A stretch of 64,000 nucleotides of DNA, taken from NCBI RefSeq assembly GCF_036347055.1, contig NZ_CP108882.1:1860001-1924000 (forward strand). Reading direction: 5' to 3'. Below, piece by piece: positions 1-8,291 of the stretch. Position 1 is the first letter of the stretch. Each line of letters begins with the position of its first letter. Position numbers and translations under genes: made by a program. Origin of the DNA: Streptomyces sp. NBC_00820. GTDB taxonomy: Bacteria; Actinomycetota; Actinomycetes; Streptomycetales; Streptomycetaceae. The notes beneath the pieces are model-generated. The model saw only the letters and a list, made by a program, of their open reading frames with translations, was not told the origin of the DNA and did not search any database.

Positions 1-774
1 GGCGATCGCCAGGTGCTCGGACAGGTCGAGCGAGCACAGGTCCTGGAGCGAGACGTTACGGACGTCGGAGCCGGTCAGGAACTGGCTGCGCCAGGGGGTG
101 GCCACCTCGTCGTACTGCGTGGCGATGACCGTGTAGTGCACTCCGGGGACGGTGTCTCCGCCCGCGTTGAGTTTGGTGAGGAAGGCGGATCCGGGGAGCT
201 GGTCGGCGAGACCCGGGGTGGTGGACTTGATCAGATCCTCGGCGCCGGGGAAGTACGGCAGCAGGTTGGTCAGGCCGCTCAGGGTGGCGCCGTGGTTGTC
301 GGGGGCGAGGCCGACGAGAGCGTTCACCTTGGCCGCACCGCCGAGGAACTTCAGGTAGTAGCGCGGCATCATGCCGCCCTGGGAGTGGCCGACGAGGTCG
401 GCCTTGGCGGCTCCGGTCGCGGTGAGCACCTTGTTGACGAAGTCGGACAGCTGCTGGGCCGACTTGTCGATGGGACCGAGGCCGTAGAAGAGGGGGACGC
501 CGGGGAGTTGGCCGTAGTCGAGGGAGAAGACGCAGTAGCCGCGGTCCTCCAGGTAGGGGGCGAGGGACAGCCAGTTGTCGACGGAGTTGCCCAGGGTTCC
601 GTGGACGAGGACCACGGGGCGGGGGTGGGCGGCGGACGGCTTGCAGGAGTAGTCGTTCCAGCCGGTGCTGGGAGCGGCGGCCGCCGCCTCAGCGGTGGCG
701 GCGGGCACGGCTGCGACGGCGGCCGTGAGGGCCAGCGCGACGAGCGGTCTGAGCACTCGTTTCCAGGGCAGCAT
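1..774 (-). CDS. Secreted triacylglycerol lipase/esterase, 3' end cut by window edge
   Basis: The frame runs 258 codons from an ATG at 774 to the window edge without a stop, so the C-terminus is missing. An AAGGAG-type ribosome site lies just upstream (about 783-790). Residues 1-32 form a signal peptide: a Lys/Arg start, a hydrophobic core and Ala-rich cleavage sites. The alpha/beta-hydrolase core shows an HG oxyanion motif (VLVHGT, residues 56-60) and the nucleophile elbow GHSQGG with Ser131. The probable catalytic Asp222 (in TQYDEVATPW) and His254 (in SEHLAIA) are also present, so the triad appears complete despite truncation. This pattern fits the secreted Streptomyces lipase/EstA class. 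It probably acts outside the cell on acylglycerols or esters; the substrate is inferred. A CRP-like palindrome sits upstream. Confidence 0.85.
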   Translation of the reverse strand, partial: MLPWKRVLRPLVALALTAAVAAVPAATAEAAAAAPSTGWNDYSCKPSAAHPRPVVLVHGTLGNSVDNWLSLAPYLEDRGYCVFSLDYGQLPGVPLFYGLGPIDKSAQQLSDFVNKVLTATGAAKADLVGHSQGGMMPRYYLKFLGGAAKVNALVGLAPDNHGATLSGLTNLLPYFPGAEDLIKSTTPGLADQLPGSAFLTKLNAGGDTVPGVHYTVIATQYDEVATPWRSQFLTGSDVRNVSLQDLCSLDLSEHLAIA

Positions 775-817
775 CGGGTGATCTCCTTGCGGCTCAAGGG
801 AGGTGGGGGCCTAACCC

Positions 818-833
818 TGTGATCCGGATCACG
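818..833. promoter_or_regulatory. CRP-like palindrome upstream of the lipase gene
   Basis: A perfect 14-bp palindrome GTGATCCGGATCAC occupies 819-832, preceded by T, giving a TGTGA-N6-TCAC shape. It lies about 45 bp upstream of the lipase start. This matches the general form of CRP/FNR-family sites and the GTG-N8-CAC form described for Streptomyces Crp. Binding is inferred. Confidence 0.35.
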
Positions 834-941
834 AGGATGCTGTTCACTCGTCAAGTTACGGGCGAGTAGCTGACGTGTGAAGTTACGCGTCAGTAAAAAC
901 TTCCGGTAATGGCCGGAATCCTGAGGTGACCTGAAAGATCA

Positions 942-1388
942 TCACCAGGTGGGCCTGATCGGACCATAGGGTGCGATCCGCAGCAAACCCTCCCGCAACG
1001 CGCGCACTTCACCCTCCCCCAACAGCGCGACCCAGTCCCCCACGACGTCGGCCGCCGCCTCTTCCGCCGCCCGGGTACACTCCCGGCCCCGCCCGGTGAG
1101 GACGACCAGCCGGGCCCGCGCGTCCCCGGGATGCGGCCGCCGCTCGGCGTACCCCTTGCGCACGATCTCGTCGACCAGCTGACTCGCGGCCTGCTTGGTG
1201 ACCCCGAGGTGGGTGGCGAGGTCGGTGACGGTGGCGCCCTCCGGGGCGAGCCGGGCGAAGGCGAAGCCGTGGGCCGGCCGGAGGTCCGTGAACCCCCGGG
1301 CCACCACACCGTCATGGATGCGCTGCGTGAGGTCACCCGCGGCGGCAAGCAGGGCGGCGGACAGGGCCATGGCTTCGGATTTCTGCAC
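942..1388 (-). CDS. MarR-family transcriptional regulator
   Basis: This 148-residue protein has the size and winged-helix layout of MarR regulators. The recognition-helix region (about residues 52-75, TDLATHLGVTKQAASQLVDE) and the following wing (RRPHPGDARARLVVLT, about 79-95) are typical. The first codon is GTG at 1388; an in-frame ATG at 1370 is an alternative start. It is divergent from the cupin gene at 1473, and the 84-bp spacer holds TTGACCA-type inverted repeats, so it probably represses itself and the cupin gene. The ligand is unknown. Confidence 0.85.
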   Translation of the reverse strand: MQKSEAMALSAALLAAAGDLTQRIHDGVVARGFTDLRPAHGFAFARLAPEGATVTDLATHLGVTKQAASQLVDEIVRKGYAERRPHPGDARARLVVLTGRGRECTRAAEEAAADVVGDWVALLGEGEVRALREGLLRIAPYGPIRPTW

Positions 1389-1406
1389 GGGAGCATTGAA
1401 ACACTC

Positions 1407-1443
1407 TTGACCAACTGGTCAATCACCTTGACCATACAGTCAA
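1407..1443. promoter_or_regulatory. Putative MarR operators between divergent genes
   Basis: A perfect 16-bp palindrome TTGACCAACTGGTCAA lies at 1407-1422. A second, imperfect TTGAC-N6-GTCAA copy lies at 1428-1443, and a half-site TTGACCA follows at 1449. The array sits in the 84-bp spacer between the divergent MarR and cupin starts, where an autoregulatory operator is expected. Centre-to-centre spacing is 21 bp, two helical turns. Confidence 0.6.
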
Positions 1444-1472
1444 GCAGCTTGACCACTTGAACGGAGATCACC

Positions 1473-1847
1473 GTGCCAGTCGTCCGCTCCCACGAAGCCG
1501 TGACCCACGAGATCCACGGCGCCCGCTTCGTCTCGTACGCCACCCCGCTCACCGGCAGCAAGGAACTGTGCGCGTGGCGGGGCGAGATCCCGCCCGGGAC
1601 GAAGGCCCCCGCCCACACCGTCAACCGTGAGGAGATCTTCCACCTGCTCGTCGGTGAACTGCTGATCACCCTCGACGGCCACGGCCTGCGCGTCTCCGCC
1701 GGCGACACGGTGATCATCAACCCCGGCGCGACCCTGTCCGTCGAGAACCCGACGGACCACACCGCGCTCTCCTGGGTCACCACGTCCATCGGCCTGGAGG
1801 CGGAACTGGCGGACGGCACCCGCATCACGCCCCCATGGGCCAACTGA
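1473..1847 (+). CDS. Small cupin-domain protein
   Basis: This 124-residue single-domain beta-barrel cupin starts at GTG 1473 behind a GGAGA ribosome site at about 1463. The cupin motif 1 region (PAHTVNREEIFHLLVGEL, about residues 44-61) and motif 2 region (GDTVIINPGATLSVENPTDH, about 75-94) are visible. The metal ligands are only partly canonical: His46 and Glu51 fit, while the second His of motif 1 is weak. Small cupins bind metals or small ligands and may be enzymes or sensors. Being divergent from a MarR regulator, it is probably induced when that repressor binds its ligand. The substrate cannot be read from sequence. Confidence 0.75.
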   Translation: MPVVRSHEAVTHEIHGARFVSYATPLTGSKELCAWRGEIPPGTKAPAHTVNREEIFHLLVGELLITLDGHGLRVSAGDTVIINPGATLSVENPTDHTALSWVTTSIGLEAELADGTRITPPWAN

Positions 1848-1864
1848 CATTCCAGGGGGCAGAG

Positions 1865-2839
1865 TTACGCCGCCAGCGTTCCCGGCACGACCGCGCGTGG
1901 GCCGAACTTCGCCCGTGCGCGGTCGGCGACCTCCTCGATGCGGCGGATCTTCTCGTCCGCGGGATCGAGGGTGAGCTGGTAGGAGGCCTGGCCTGCGGAG
2001 GCCAGACCCTCGGCGCGCAGGGCGACACCGCGGACCCGGGCGCGCTGGAGGCCGAGCGTCTCGTACATGCCGTAGGCGGCCTTCGCGAGGGCCGCCGAGT
2101 GGGCGGACGGTTCCGGGAGGGTGCGGCTGCGGGTCGTGGCGGAACGGTCGGCGTAGCGCACGGTGAGGGTAAGGGTGCGGCAGACCTTCTCCTCCGCGCG
2201 CAGCCGGACGCCCAGTTCCCAGGCGGCGGACAGCAGTGCCCTGCGGTGCCGTCCGGGGTCCAACTCGTCCATGCCGAAGGACCGTTCGACGGCCGACGAG
2301 CGCGAGACGGCGTTCGGGACGACGTGGCCCCGGTCGACACCGATCGCCCTCTCGCGCAGCTCACGGCCCGCCTTCGCGCCGATCAGCCGCTGGAGTGTGG
2401 ACAGTGGCGCGGCGGCGACGCGACCCAGGGTGTCCAGGCCGTACTCGCACAGGACGCGGGCGGTGGCCGTGCCGACGCCGGGAAGGACGGAAACAGGCCG
2501 GCCGACGAGGAACTCCGCGATGGCGTCAGGGTCTTCGGGGACGACGCAGGTCACCCCGGGGCGGGCGGCGCGCAGCGCCACGCGGGCCAGCATCGGACCG
2601 GGACCGGCGCCGATCGCGCAGTCGACGCCATACCGCGCGAGGGCGCGGACCCGGATCACCGAGGCCAGTTGCATCGCGTCACGCCCGAAGTACCGTTCGG
2701 CGCCCCGCAGATCGGCCAGCGCGCCGTCGGGCGGCAGCGCCTCGACGACAGGGGTGAACTCCTCCAGCAGCCCGAGCAGCCCGGGCAGGGCGGCCTCGTA
2801 CATGGGCGGCAGCTGGAAACGTACACAGAGGATGGTCAT
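1865..2839 (-). CDS. imuB: ImuB-like Y-family polymerase homologue, probably catalytically inactive
   Basis: This 324-residue Y-family protein starts at ATG 2839, sharing ATGA with the dnaE2 stop, so the two are translationally coupled. Palm, fingers, helix-hairpin-helix (RPVSVLPGVGTATARVL) and little-finger regions are recognisable. The catalytic signature is degraded. The N-terminal FD motif reads VRFQ, so the first metal-binding Asp is missing. The usual SIDE motif reads PPDG, so the Glu is missing. ImuB proteins of ImuA-ImuB-DnaE2 mutasomes also lack these residues and act as clamp-binding adaptors for DnaE2. A QLTLD segment near the C-terminus could be a weak sliding-clamp motif. Genomes often annotate this gene dinP or DNA polymerase IV; the missing residues argue against activity. 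Confidence 0.8.
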   Translation of the reverse strand: MTILCVRFQLPPMYEAALPGLLGLLEEFTPVVEALPPDGALADLRGAERYFGRDAMQLASVIRVRALARYGVDCAIGAGPGPMLARVALRAARPGVTCVVPEDPDAIAEFLVGRPVSVLPGVGTATARVLCEYGLDTLGRVAAAPLSTLQRLIGAKAGRELRERAIGVDRGHVVPNAVSRSSAVERSFGMDELDPGRHRRALLSAAWELGVRLRAEEKVCRTLTLTVRYADRSATTRSRTLPEPSAHSAALAKAAYGMYETLGLQRARVRGVALRAEGLASAGQASYQLTLDPADEKIRRIEEVADRARAKFGPRAVVPGTLAA

Positions 2840-5800
2840 CCCGCACTCCCCGGACTCTGGTGCCACAACTTCCTCACCGCGACGGGCCCTTGCTCGGCCC
2901 CCTGCCCCGCGGGCCGCAGATCGGCCCACGGGTGCATGTCGTATCCGGTCGGCAGATGGATCCGCCGCCCACCCGTCGCATCCGGGCCCGCCCCCTCCGC
3001 ACCGGTCGCGGCCAGCCGGGCGGCCACCTCGTCCAGGCCGCCCTCCGCCCGCAGTTCGACGAGTTCGGCGAGATTCCAGACGGCGGATCCCACCACGCTC
3101 AGGCTGCGCGGACCGCGCCGCTGCACCACTCCACGCACCAGCAGCAGCCAGGAGTGGAAGACGGTGTGCGCGCAGGCGTCGTGCGAGTCGTCGAAGAAGG
3201 CGAGGTCGACCAGGCCGGTGCCGTCGTCCAGCGTGCTGAAGATGACCCGCTTGCCGGACCGGATCGGCGGCGTCTGGGTGGCCGCCTTGGCGCCCGCGAC
3301 GAGCACCGTCTCCCCGTGCCGGGCCTCGCGCAGCCGGCGCGCCGGCACGACGCCCAGCTCGTCGAGGAACTCCCGGTGGTCGTCCATCAGATTGCGCGAG
3401 GTGTCCATGGACAGCACACCCAGCTCGGCGCTGAGCCGCTCGGCGGACGACAGGTCCGGCAGCCCGGCCGAGGCGGTCTTCCGCCCCCCGGCGAGCGGCA
3501 GTTGACCACCACCGCCACCCCGCCCGCCCCGGTGCAGCTCGGCCAGATGCAGTTGCAGATCACGCCGGTTGGCGCCGAAGGCGTCCAGCGCGCCCACCTG
3601 CGCGAGCCGCCCGGCGAGAGGCCGGCTCGGCCGCGCCCGCTCCCAGAAGTCCAGCAAGGAGGAGTACGGCTGCCCGTCGGCGATCCGCCGCGCCTCCCCC
3701 TCGCTGATGCCGTACACGTCGCAGAGCGCGAGCCGTAGCCCCCACACCCCAGACTCGGACACCAGTTCGATCCGATGCCGGACCCCCGACACATTGACAT
3801 CCACCGGCAGGATCGGCACCCCACGCCGCCGCGCGTCCGCCAGCAGCAGCCGCTTCGGGTACATCCCGGGGTCGTGCGTGAGCAGCCCGGCGTAGAAAGC
3901 GGCGGGACGGTGCGCCTTGAGCCACGCCGACTGATAGGTGGGCACGGCGAAGGCGACCGCGTGCGCCTTGCAGAAGCCGTACGACCCGAAGGCCTCGACG
4001 ATCTCCCAGGTCCTCCCGACCGTCTCCGCGTCGTACCCGTTGGCCTCCGCGGCCCGCGCGAACCAGACCTTGATCCGCCCCTGCGTCTCGCGGTCGGACA
4101 GACCGCGCCGGACCTGGTCCGCCTCCCCGCGCCCGCAGCCGGTCATGATCGCGATGATGTCGATGACCTGCTCGTGGAAGACGACGACGCCGTAGGTGTC
4201 CTTCAGCGCCCGCTCCAGGTCCGGGTGCGGATACCGCACGGGAGCGCGCCCGTGCCGGGCCTCGATGAACGGCCGCACCATGTCGGCGGCGACCGGTCCC
4301 GGCCGGAACAGGGAGATGTCGACGACCAGGTCATGGAAACCGGCCGGCTGGAGCCGCCCCACCAGGTCCCGCTGTCCCGGCGACTCGATCTGGAAACAAC
4401 CCAGCGTCTCGGCGGACCGGATGAGCCGGTACGTCGCGGCGTCGCCCGGCGGCAGGGCGTCCAGGTCGACCCGCTCCCCCGTGGCCCGCTCGACCTCGGC
4501 GACGGCGTGCGCCATGGCGGACTGCATCCGCACACCCAGCACGTCCAGTTTGAGCAGCCCGAGGTCCTCCACGTCCTCCTTGTCGAACTGCGACATGGGC
4601 AGCCCCTCACCGCTGGTCGGCACCACCGGCGTACGGGCGAGCAGCGAGGCGTCGGACAGCAGCACCCCGCACGGATGCATGGCGACCCCGCGCGGCAGCG
4701 CGTCGAGGGCCTCGACCAGCTCCCACAGCCTGCCGTACCTCTCCCGCTCCCCGGCGAGCCGCTTCAGCTCGGGCAGTTCCTCCAGCGCCGCACGGGCGTC
4801 GCGCGCCCGGATGTGCGGGAAGGACTTGGCCACGCGGTCGATCTCGGCCGGGTCCATGGACAGGGCGGCCCCGACATCGCGGATGGCGTGCCGCACCCGG
4901 TAGGTCTCGGGCATGGCGACGGTGGCCACCCGCTCGGTCCCGAACCGCCCGATGATCGCCCGGTAGACCTCGAGCCGGCGTGCGGACTCCACGTCGATGT
5001 CGATGTCCGGCAGCGCGACCCGCTCCTTGGACAGGAACCGCTCCATCAGCAACCCGTGTTCGACCGGATCGGCGTGCGCGATGCCGAGCAGGTGATTGAC
5101 GAGAGAGCCCGCACCCGACCCGCGGGCGGCCACCCGGATCCCCATGCCCCGCACGTCGTCGACGACCTGGGCGACCGTCAGGAAATAGGAGGCGAAGCCG
5201 TGGTGGGCGATGATGTCCAGCTCGCGGTGCATCCGCTCCCAGTACGCCCGGCGGTCACCGTAGCCGCGCAGCACCATCCCGGCGGCCGCCCGCGAGGCGA
5301 GCGCCCGCTGGGCGGTACGCGACCCGGCACCGACCAGGTGCGCCTCGGGGAAGTGCACGGCACCGATACCGAGGTCGTCCTCGGGGTCGACCAGGCATTC
5401 GGCGGCCGTGACCCGGGTCTGTTCCAGCAGCCGATGAGCGGTGTCCCGCCGGTACCCGGCCGCCTCCACCACCCGCTCGGCGACCCGCAGCATGGCCTGC
5501 GCGTCCTTCAGCCACGCCTCACCGGAGTCCAGCTCCTTGCGCGGATCGATGGGCACCAGCCGGCGGGCGGCGTCCAGGACATCGGCGACCTGCCCCTGCC
5601 CCGGGTCGGCGTACCGGACGGCGTTGCTGAGCACAGGCCGGACCCTCTGCTCGGCAGCGAACCCGACCGTACGGGCGGCCAGCCGCAAGGACCCGGCTCC
5701 CGTCCCCTGACGGCCGTGCCAGACGGCCTCCAGCCGCAGCGCGTCCCCGTAGACCTCCCGCCAGGGACCGAGCAACCCGGCGGCGCGATCGGGCCGCCCG

Positions 5801-6267
5801 GCCGCGAGGGAACGCCCCACATCGGAATCGGGGCCGAGCAGCACGATCAGCCCGTCCCCCTCATGGCGGTCCCAGGACAGCAGAGGAGCGCCCTCGGCCT
5901 CGTGCGCCGCGGTGACGATCCGGCACAGCCCGGCCCACCCGCGGGCGCCGTCCCGGGCGAGGAAGGTCACCCGGGGCGCCGACTCGTCGACGAAGGCACC
6001 GCCACGCACCGGAACGCGACGCCTCTCCCGGGCAGCCTCCGCCGGGACGGAAGGAGCCACCGCCAGGTTCACGCCGAACAGCGGACGGACCCCCGCCGAG
6101 GCGCAGGCCTTGGCGAAGCGGACCGTGCCGGCGAGGGTGTCGCGGTCGGTGAGGGCGAGAGCGTCCATGCCCCGCTCCGAGGCACGCTCGGCCAGCCGCT
6201 CCGGGTGCGAGGCGCCGTACCGCAGGGAGAACCCGGAGACGGTGCGCAGATGCGCGAAGCCCGACAC
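2836..6267 (-). CDS. dnaE2: Error-prone DNA polymerase III alpha subunit DnaE2
   Basis: This is a C-family polymerase of 1,143 residues when started at GTG 6267, which has a GGGAGG ribosome site at about 6274-6279. The reading frame stays open further upstream, but that part is low-complexity and would extend through the SOS box. The PHP domain is N-terminal, but its usual HxH motif reads HLR, suggesting lost metal binding. The catalytic PDIDID lies at about residues 420-425. A C-terminal OB-fold (GTGLVDLAFFDD) follows. DnaE2 copies damaged DNA during SOS-induced mutagenesis. The stop overlaps the ImuB-like gene and a LexA box sits upstream, which supports that role. No imuA' gene is present. 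Confidence 0.92.
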   Translation of the reverse strand: MSGFAHLRTVSGFSLRYGASHPERLAERASERGMDALALTDRDTLAGTVRFAKACASAGVRPLFGVNLAVAPSVPAEAARERRRVPVRGGAFVDESAPRVTFLARDGARGWAGLCRIVTAAHEAEGAPLLSWDRHEGDGLIVLLGPDSDVGRSLAAGRPDRAAGLLGPWREVYGDALRLEAVWHGRQGTGAGSLRLAARTVGFAAEQRVRPVLSNAVRYADPGQGQVADVLDAARRLVPIDPRKELDSGEAWLKDAQAMLRVAERVVEAAGYRRDTAHRLLEQTRVTAAECLVDPEDDLGIGAVHFPEAHLVGAGSRTAQRALASRAAAGMVLRGYGDRRAYWERMHRELDIIAHHGFASYFLTVAQVVDDVRGMGIRVAARGSGAGSLVNHLLGIAHADPVEHGLLMERFLSKERVALPDIDIDVESARRLEVYRAIIGRFGTERVATVAMPETYRVRHAIRDVGAALSMDPAEIDRVAKSFPHIRARDARAALEELPELKRLAGERERYGRLWELVEALDALPRGVAMHPCGVLLSDASLLARTPVVPTSGEGLPMSQFDKEDVEDLGLLKLDVLGVRMQSAMAHAVAEVERATGERVDLDALPPGDAATYRLIRSAETLGCFQIESPGQRDLVGRLQPAGFHDLVVDISLFRPGPVAADMVRPFIEARHGRAPVRYPHPDLERALKDTYGVVVFHEQVIDIIAIMTGCGRGEADQVRRGLSDRETQGRIKVWFARAAEANGYDAETVGRTWEIVEAFGSYGFCKAHAVAFAVPTYQSAWLKAHRPAAFYAGLLTHDPGMYPKRLLLADARRRGVPILPVDVNVSGVRHRIELVSESGVWGLRLALCDVYGISEGEARRIADGQPYSSLLDFWERARPSRPLAGRLAQVGALDAFGANRRDLQLHLAELHRGGRGGGGGQLPLAGGRKTASAGLPDLSSAERLSAELGVLSMDTSRNLMDDHREFLDELGVVPARRLREARHGETVLVAGAKAATQTPPIRSGKRVIFSTLDDGTGLVDLAFFDDSHDACAHTVFHSWLLLVRGVVQRRGPRSLSVVGSAVWNLAELVELRAEGGLDEVAARLAATGAEGAGPDATGGRRIHLPTGYDMHPWADLRPAGQGAEQGPVAVRKLWHQSPGSAG

Positions 6268-6302
6268 GCGCACCTCCCGCACTCGTGAGCCCCGACCGAC
6301 TC

Positions 6303-6318
6303 TCGAACATCTGTTCCA
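6303..6318. promoter_or_regulatory. LexA (SOS) box upstream of dnaE2
   Basis: The sequence TCGAACATCTGTTCCA contains GAAC-N4-GTTC at 6305-6316, the Gram-positive/actinobacterial LexA operator pattern. It lies about 38 bp upstream of the dnaE2 start codon, so LexA repression and DNA-damage induction of the dnaE2-imuB operon are expected. Confidence 0.8.
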
Positions 6319-6386
6319 ACCACCATACCCCCATTCCCGAACACACGTACGACACCAACCCACCCCCCCTCCCACCTGCAAAAACG

Positions 6387-6411
6387 CCCACCCATCCCCA
6401 CCCCACACCCC
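6387..6411 (-). other. Potential G-quadruplex in dnaE2 upstream region
   Basis: On the minus strand, which is the dnaE2 coding sense, five runs of three or four G are separated by loops of 1-3 bases within 25 nt. It lies upstream of the LexA box, so it could affect promoter DNA. It would be in the mRNA only if transcription starts or reads through from upstream. Structure formation is inferred from pattern alone. Confidence 0.45.
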
Positions 6412-6476
6412 GAACGAACCCGCACCACAACCGAACCCGCAGGCACGACCGAACCCGCAGCCACAACCGCATACGA

Positions 6477-6586
6477 CGGACCACCCGGCGACCGAACCCC
6501 ACACCACGAACGGAGCCGCAGTCGCGGGCGGCGGACCACCCGGCGACCGAACCGCACACCACGAACGGACCCGCAGTCGCGGGCGG
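6477..6586. repeat. Tandem duplication of a 55-bp unit
   Basis: Copies at 6477-6531 and 6532-6586 match at 53 of 55 positions. Shorter related fragments (GAACCCGCAG, CGACCGAACC) occur just before, suggesting local slippage or expansion. The stretch 6268-6830 between dnaE2 and the protease holds no gene. Confidence 0.9.
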
Positions 6587-6592
6587 CGACCA

Positions 6593-6699
6593 GGGGACGG
6601 GGCGGGGGGTGTCCGCCCGCAGAGGCCGGCGCCGACACCGGACCCCTTCGGAGAAACCAGTACGCCGGCCCGAGGACGGACACCCCCCGCCCCGTCCCC
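6593..6699. repeat. Long nested inverted repeat (23-bp perfect arms)
   Basis: Perfect 23-bp arms lie at 6593-6615 and 6677-6699, around a 61-bp centre. Inside the centre, a second perfect 8-bp pair (GGCCGGCG/CGCCGGCC) lies at 6624-6631 and 6663-6670. Together they can form a very stable two-step hairpin or cruciform. No direct target duplication flanks it. It lies downstream of the leftward protease gene, so it may be a second terminator or a transcription barrier. Confidence 0.8.
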
Positions 6700-6768
6700 G
6701 CCCCCCGAACGCACCGAAGGCGCGACCCGAACCACAACAAATGGCCACAGGCCGCCGCAGGCACAAAA

Positions 6769-6816
6769 AAGGGAAGTCCCGCCCCGCACACGAGACGGGA
6801 CGGGACGGAACTCCCC
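6769..6816 (-). terminator. Probable intrinsic terminator of the protease gene
   Basis: On the minus strand, starting 15 bp after the protease stop, a GC-rich imperfect stem (GGGAGTTCCGTCCC... with ...GGGCGGGACTTCCC) is followed directly by six T residues. This is the standard arrangement of a Rho-independent terminator. Confidence 0.6.
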
Positions 6817-6830
6817 CGAAGAACGAAGCG

Positions 6831-7913
6831 TCAGCCGATCGAAGCCCCGGTGGCCGACAGCGCCTCCGTGACCGGCTGGAAGAAGGTCTCCCCGCCGGAG
6901 GTGCAGTCACCGCTGCCACCGGAGGTCAGCCCGATGGCGCTGCTGCCCGAGAACAGAGACCCGCCACTGTCACCGGGCTCGGCGCACACGTCGGTCTGGA
7001 TCAGCCCGCTCACCGTGCCCTCCGAGTAGTTCACGGTGGCGTTCAGACCGGTGACCGCACCGTCGTGCACCTGGGTGGTCGACCCGCTACGGGTGACCCG
7101 CATCCCGACCGTGGCCTCGGCCGCGCCGGTGATCTGCTGGGCGGACCCGTTGTACAGGTCGACCTCGCTCGGGTGATCGACGCCCGAGGCGTACTTGACC
7201 AGCCCGAAGTCATTGCCCGGGAAGCTGGACTGAGCGTTCTGCCCGATGACGTTCCCGGAGGAGTCCGACCAGCTGGAGATGGCCTGGGTGCAGTGCCCGG
7301 CGGTCAGGAAGTACGGCTGGCCGCCCTTGACCACGTTGAAGCCGAGCGAGCAGCGCCCGCCCGACCCGGTGATGGCGTCGCCGCCGGCGACGAAGGGCTT
7401 GAACTCCCCCTTCGACCGCTTGAGTTCGGCTCTGCCACCGAGCCCGTCGACCACGGTGCCGAGCTTGGTCCACTGGGCCGGGGAGACGGTCTTGTCGGCG
7501 GTGACGACGACCTTGTTCGTGACCGGGTCGATCGCCCACGAGGTGCCGGGGACGGTGGCGTCCTTCTTCAGCGTCGAGCGCGCGCCGTCGAGTTCGACGA
7601 GGGAGTGCGTGACGACCTTGGCCTGGGCGCCGGCCGCCTCGACGACACGCGCGGTGGCGTCGTCGAGCACGTTGACGACGAGCCTCTTCGCCCGGGCGTC
7701 GTAGTAGCTGCCTGCCGCGTCGGAACCGAGGTCACGGACGAGCGTGGAGGCGAGCTTTCCGGCCGCGGGGGCGGACAGAAGCTGCGGCTGTGGAGCGGAC
7801 TTCGCGGGTTCGCTGGCGTTCGCACTCTGGAAGGTGACACCCGCGGCGATCAGTGCGGCGACTCCCGCGCCGGCCAGGGCGGCCCGCCGCCCGGGTATGC
7901 GTCGGTGCTTCAA
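6831..7913 (-). CDS. Secreted streptogrisin-family serine protease (S1), pre-pro-enzyme
   Basis: This 360-residue precursor has a twin-Arg-containing signal sequence (residues 1-34) and an alpha-lytic-type propeptide (about 35-174). The mature chymotrypsin-fold domain probably begins near Val175 (VAGGDAIT). The triad is visible: His207 in TAGHC, Asp235 in GNDFGLV and Ser316 in EPGDSGGS. Cysteines fit the disulfides of streptogrisins. The propeptide is longer than in streptogrisin B, resembling longer-propeptide members such as streptogrisin D. It is probably an extracellular protease used in feeding or mycelial turnover. A second paralogue lies upstream at 8292-9194. Self-cleavage of the propeptide is inferred from the family. 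Confidence 0.92.
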   Translation of the reverse strand: MKHRRIPGRRAALAGAGVAALIAAGVTFQSANASEPAKSAPQPQLLSAPAAGKLASTLVRDLGSDAAGSYYDARAKRLVVNVLDDATARVVEAAGAQAKVVTHSLVELDGARSTLKKDATVPGTSWAIDPVTNKVVVTADKTVSPAQWTKLGTVVDGLGGRAELKRSKGEFKPFVAGGDAITGSGGRCSLGFNVVKGGQPYFLTAGHCTQAISSWSDSSGNVIGQNAQSSFPGNDFGLVKYASGVDHPSEVDLYNGSAQQITGAAEATVGMRVTRSGSTTQVHDGAVTGLNATVNYSEGTVSGLIQTDVCAEPGDSGGSLFSGSSAIGLTSGGSGDCTSGGETFFQPVTEALSATGASIG

Positions 7914-8291
7914 CTCACGTCCTCCTGTGGGGGGTCGACCCGAAGACAGCAGGGACTACGGGCCGGAAGGCTGGTTGACGGGCGCCCACTCTTCCGAACC
8001 GCACAGGGGACACACAAGGTTGTGTCCAGGACGCACACAAAATTCGCACTGCAAACACTACGAGCGGGTAACCCACCACGAGCCAAAGGCCTGTGGCCGA
8101 AAAACGAGGGCAGACAAGTGCCCCCGCACGCGAAGGAGAGCGCACGGGGGCACGATGCCGTCACCACATTCCGAACCGGCCGAACCAGCCGGACCAGCCA
8201 GACCAGCCAGACCCGCCGGACCAGCCAGACCAGAACGAAACAGGTGGAACGAACAGAACAAGCGAAGCGAATGGAACCCGGAAGACCCCCG
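7914..8291. other. Spacer between the two protease genes
   Basis: This 378-bp region carries the promoter side of the downstream protease and the terminator side of the upstream one. A hairpin lies at 8118-8153. A purine-poor tract at about 8165-8233 repeats GGACCAGCCAGACCAGCC-like units. No gene or clear -35/-10 pair was found. Confidence 0.5.
8118..8153 (-). terminator. Hairpin downstream of the streptogrisin B-like gene
   Basis: Arms GTGCCCCCG (8118-8126) and CGGGGGCAC (8145-8153) form a 9-bp stem. Reading leftward, a run of five T follows about 15 bases later. It is a plausible terminator 140 bp after the protease stop. Confidence 0.4.

Noticed and set aside
3775..6288. Very long antisense open frame (837 codons) opposite dnaE2
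   Set aside because: High-GC antisense frames of this length are expected opposite Streptomyces genes. The translation is Arg/Pro/Gly-rich, has no domain, and runs opposite the recognisable DnaE2.
6471..6789. N-terminal extension of DnaE2 up to 6789
   Set aside because: The frame is open, but the added residues are low-complexity, extend through the LexA box, and have no similarity to DnaE2 starts. GTG 6267 has a ribosome site and fits family length.
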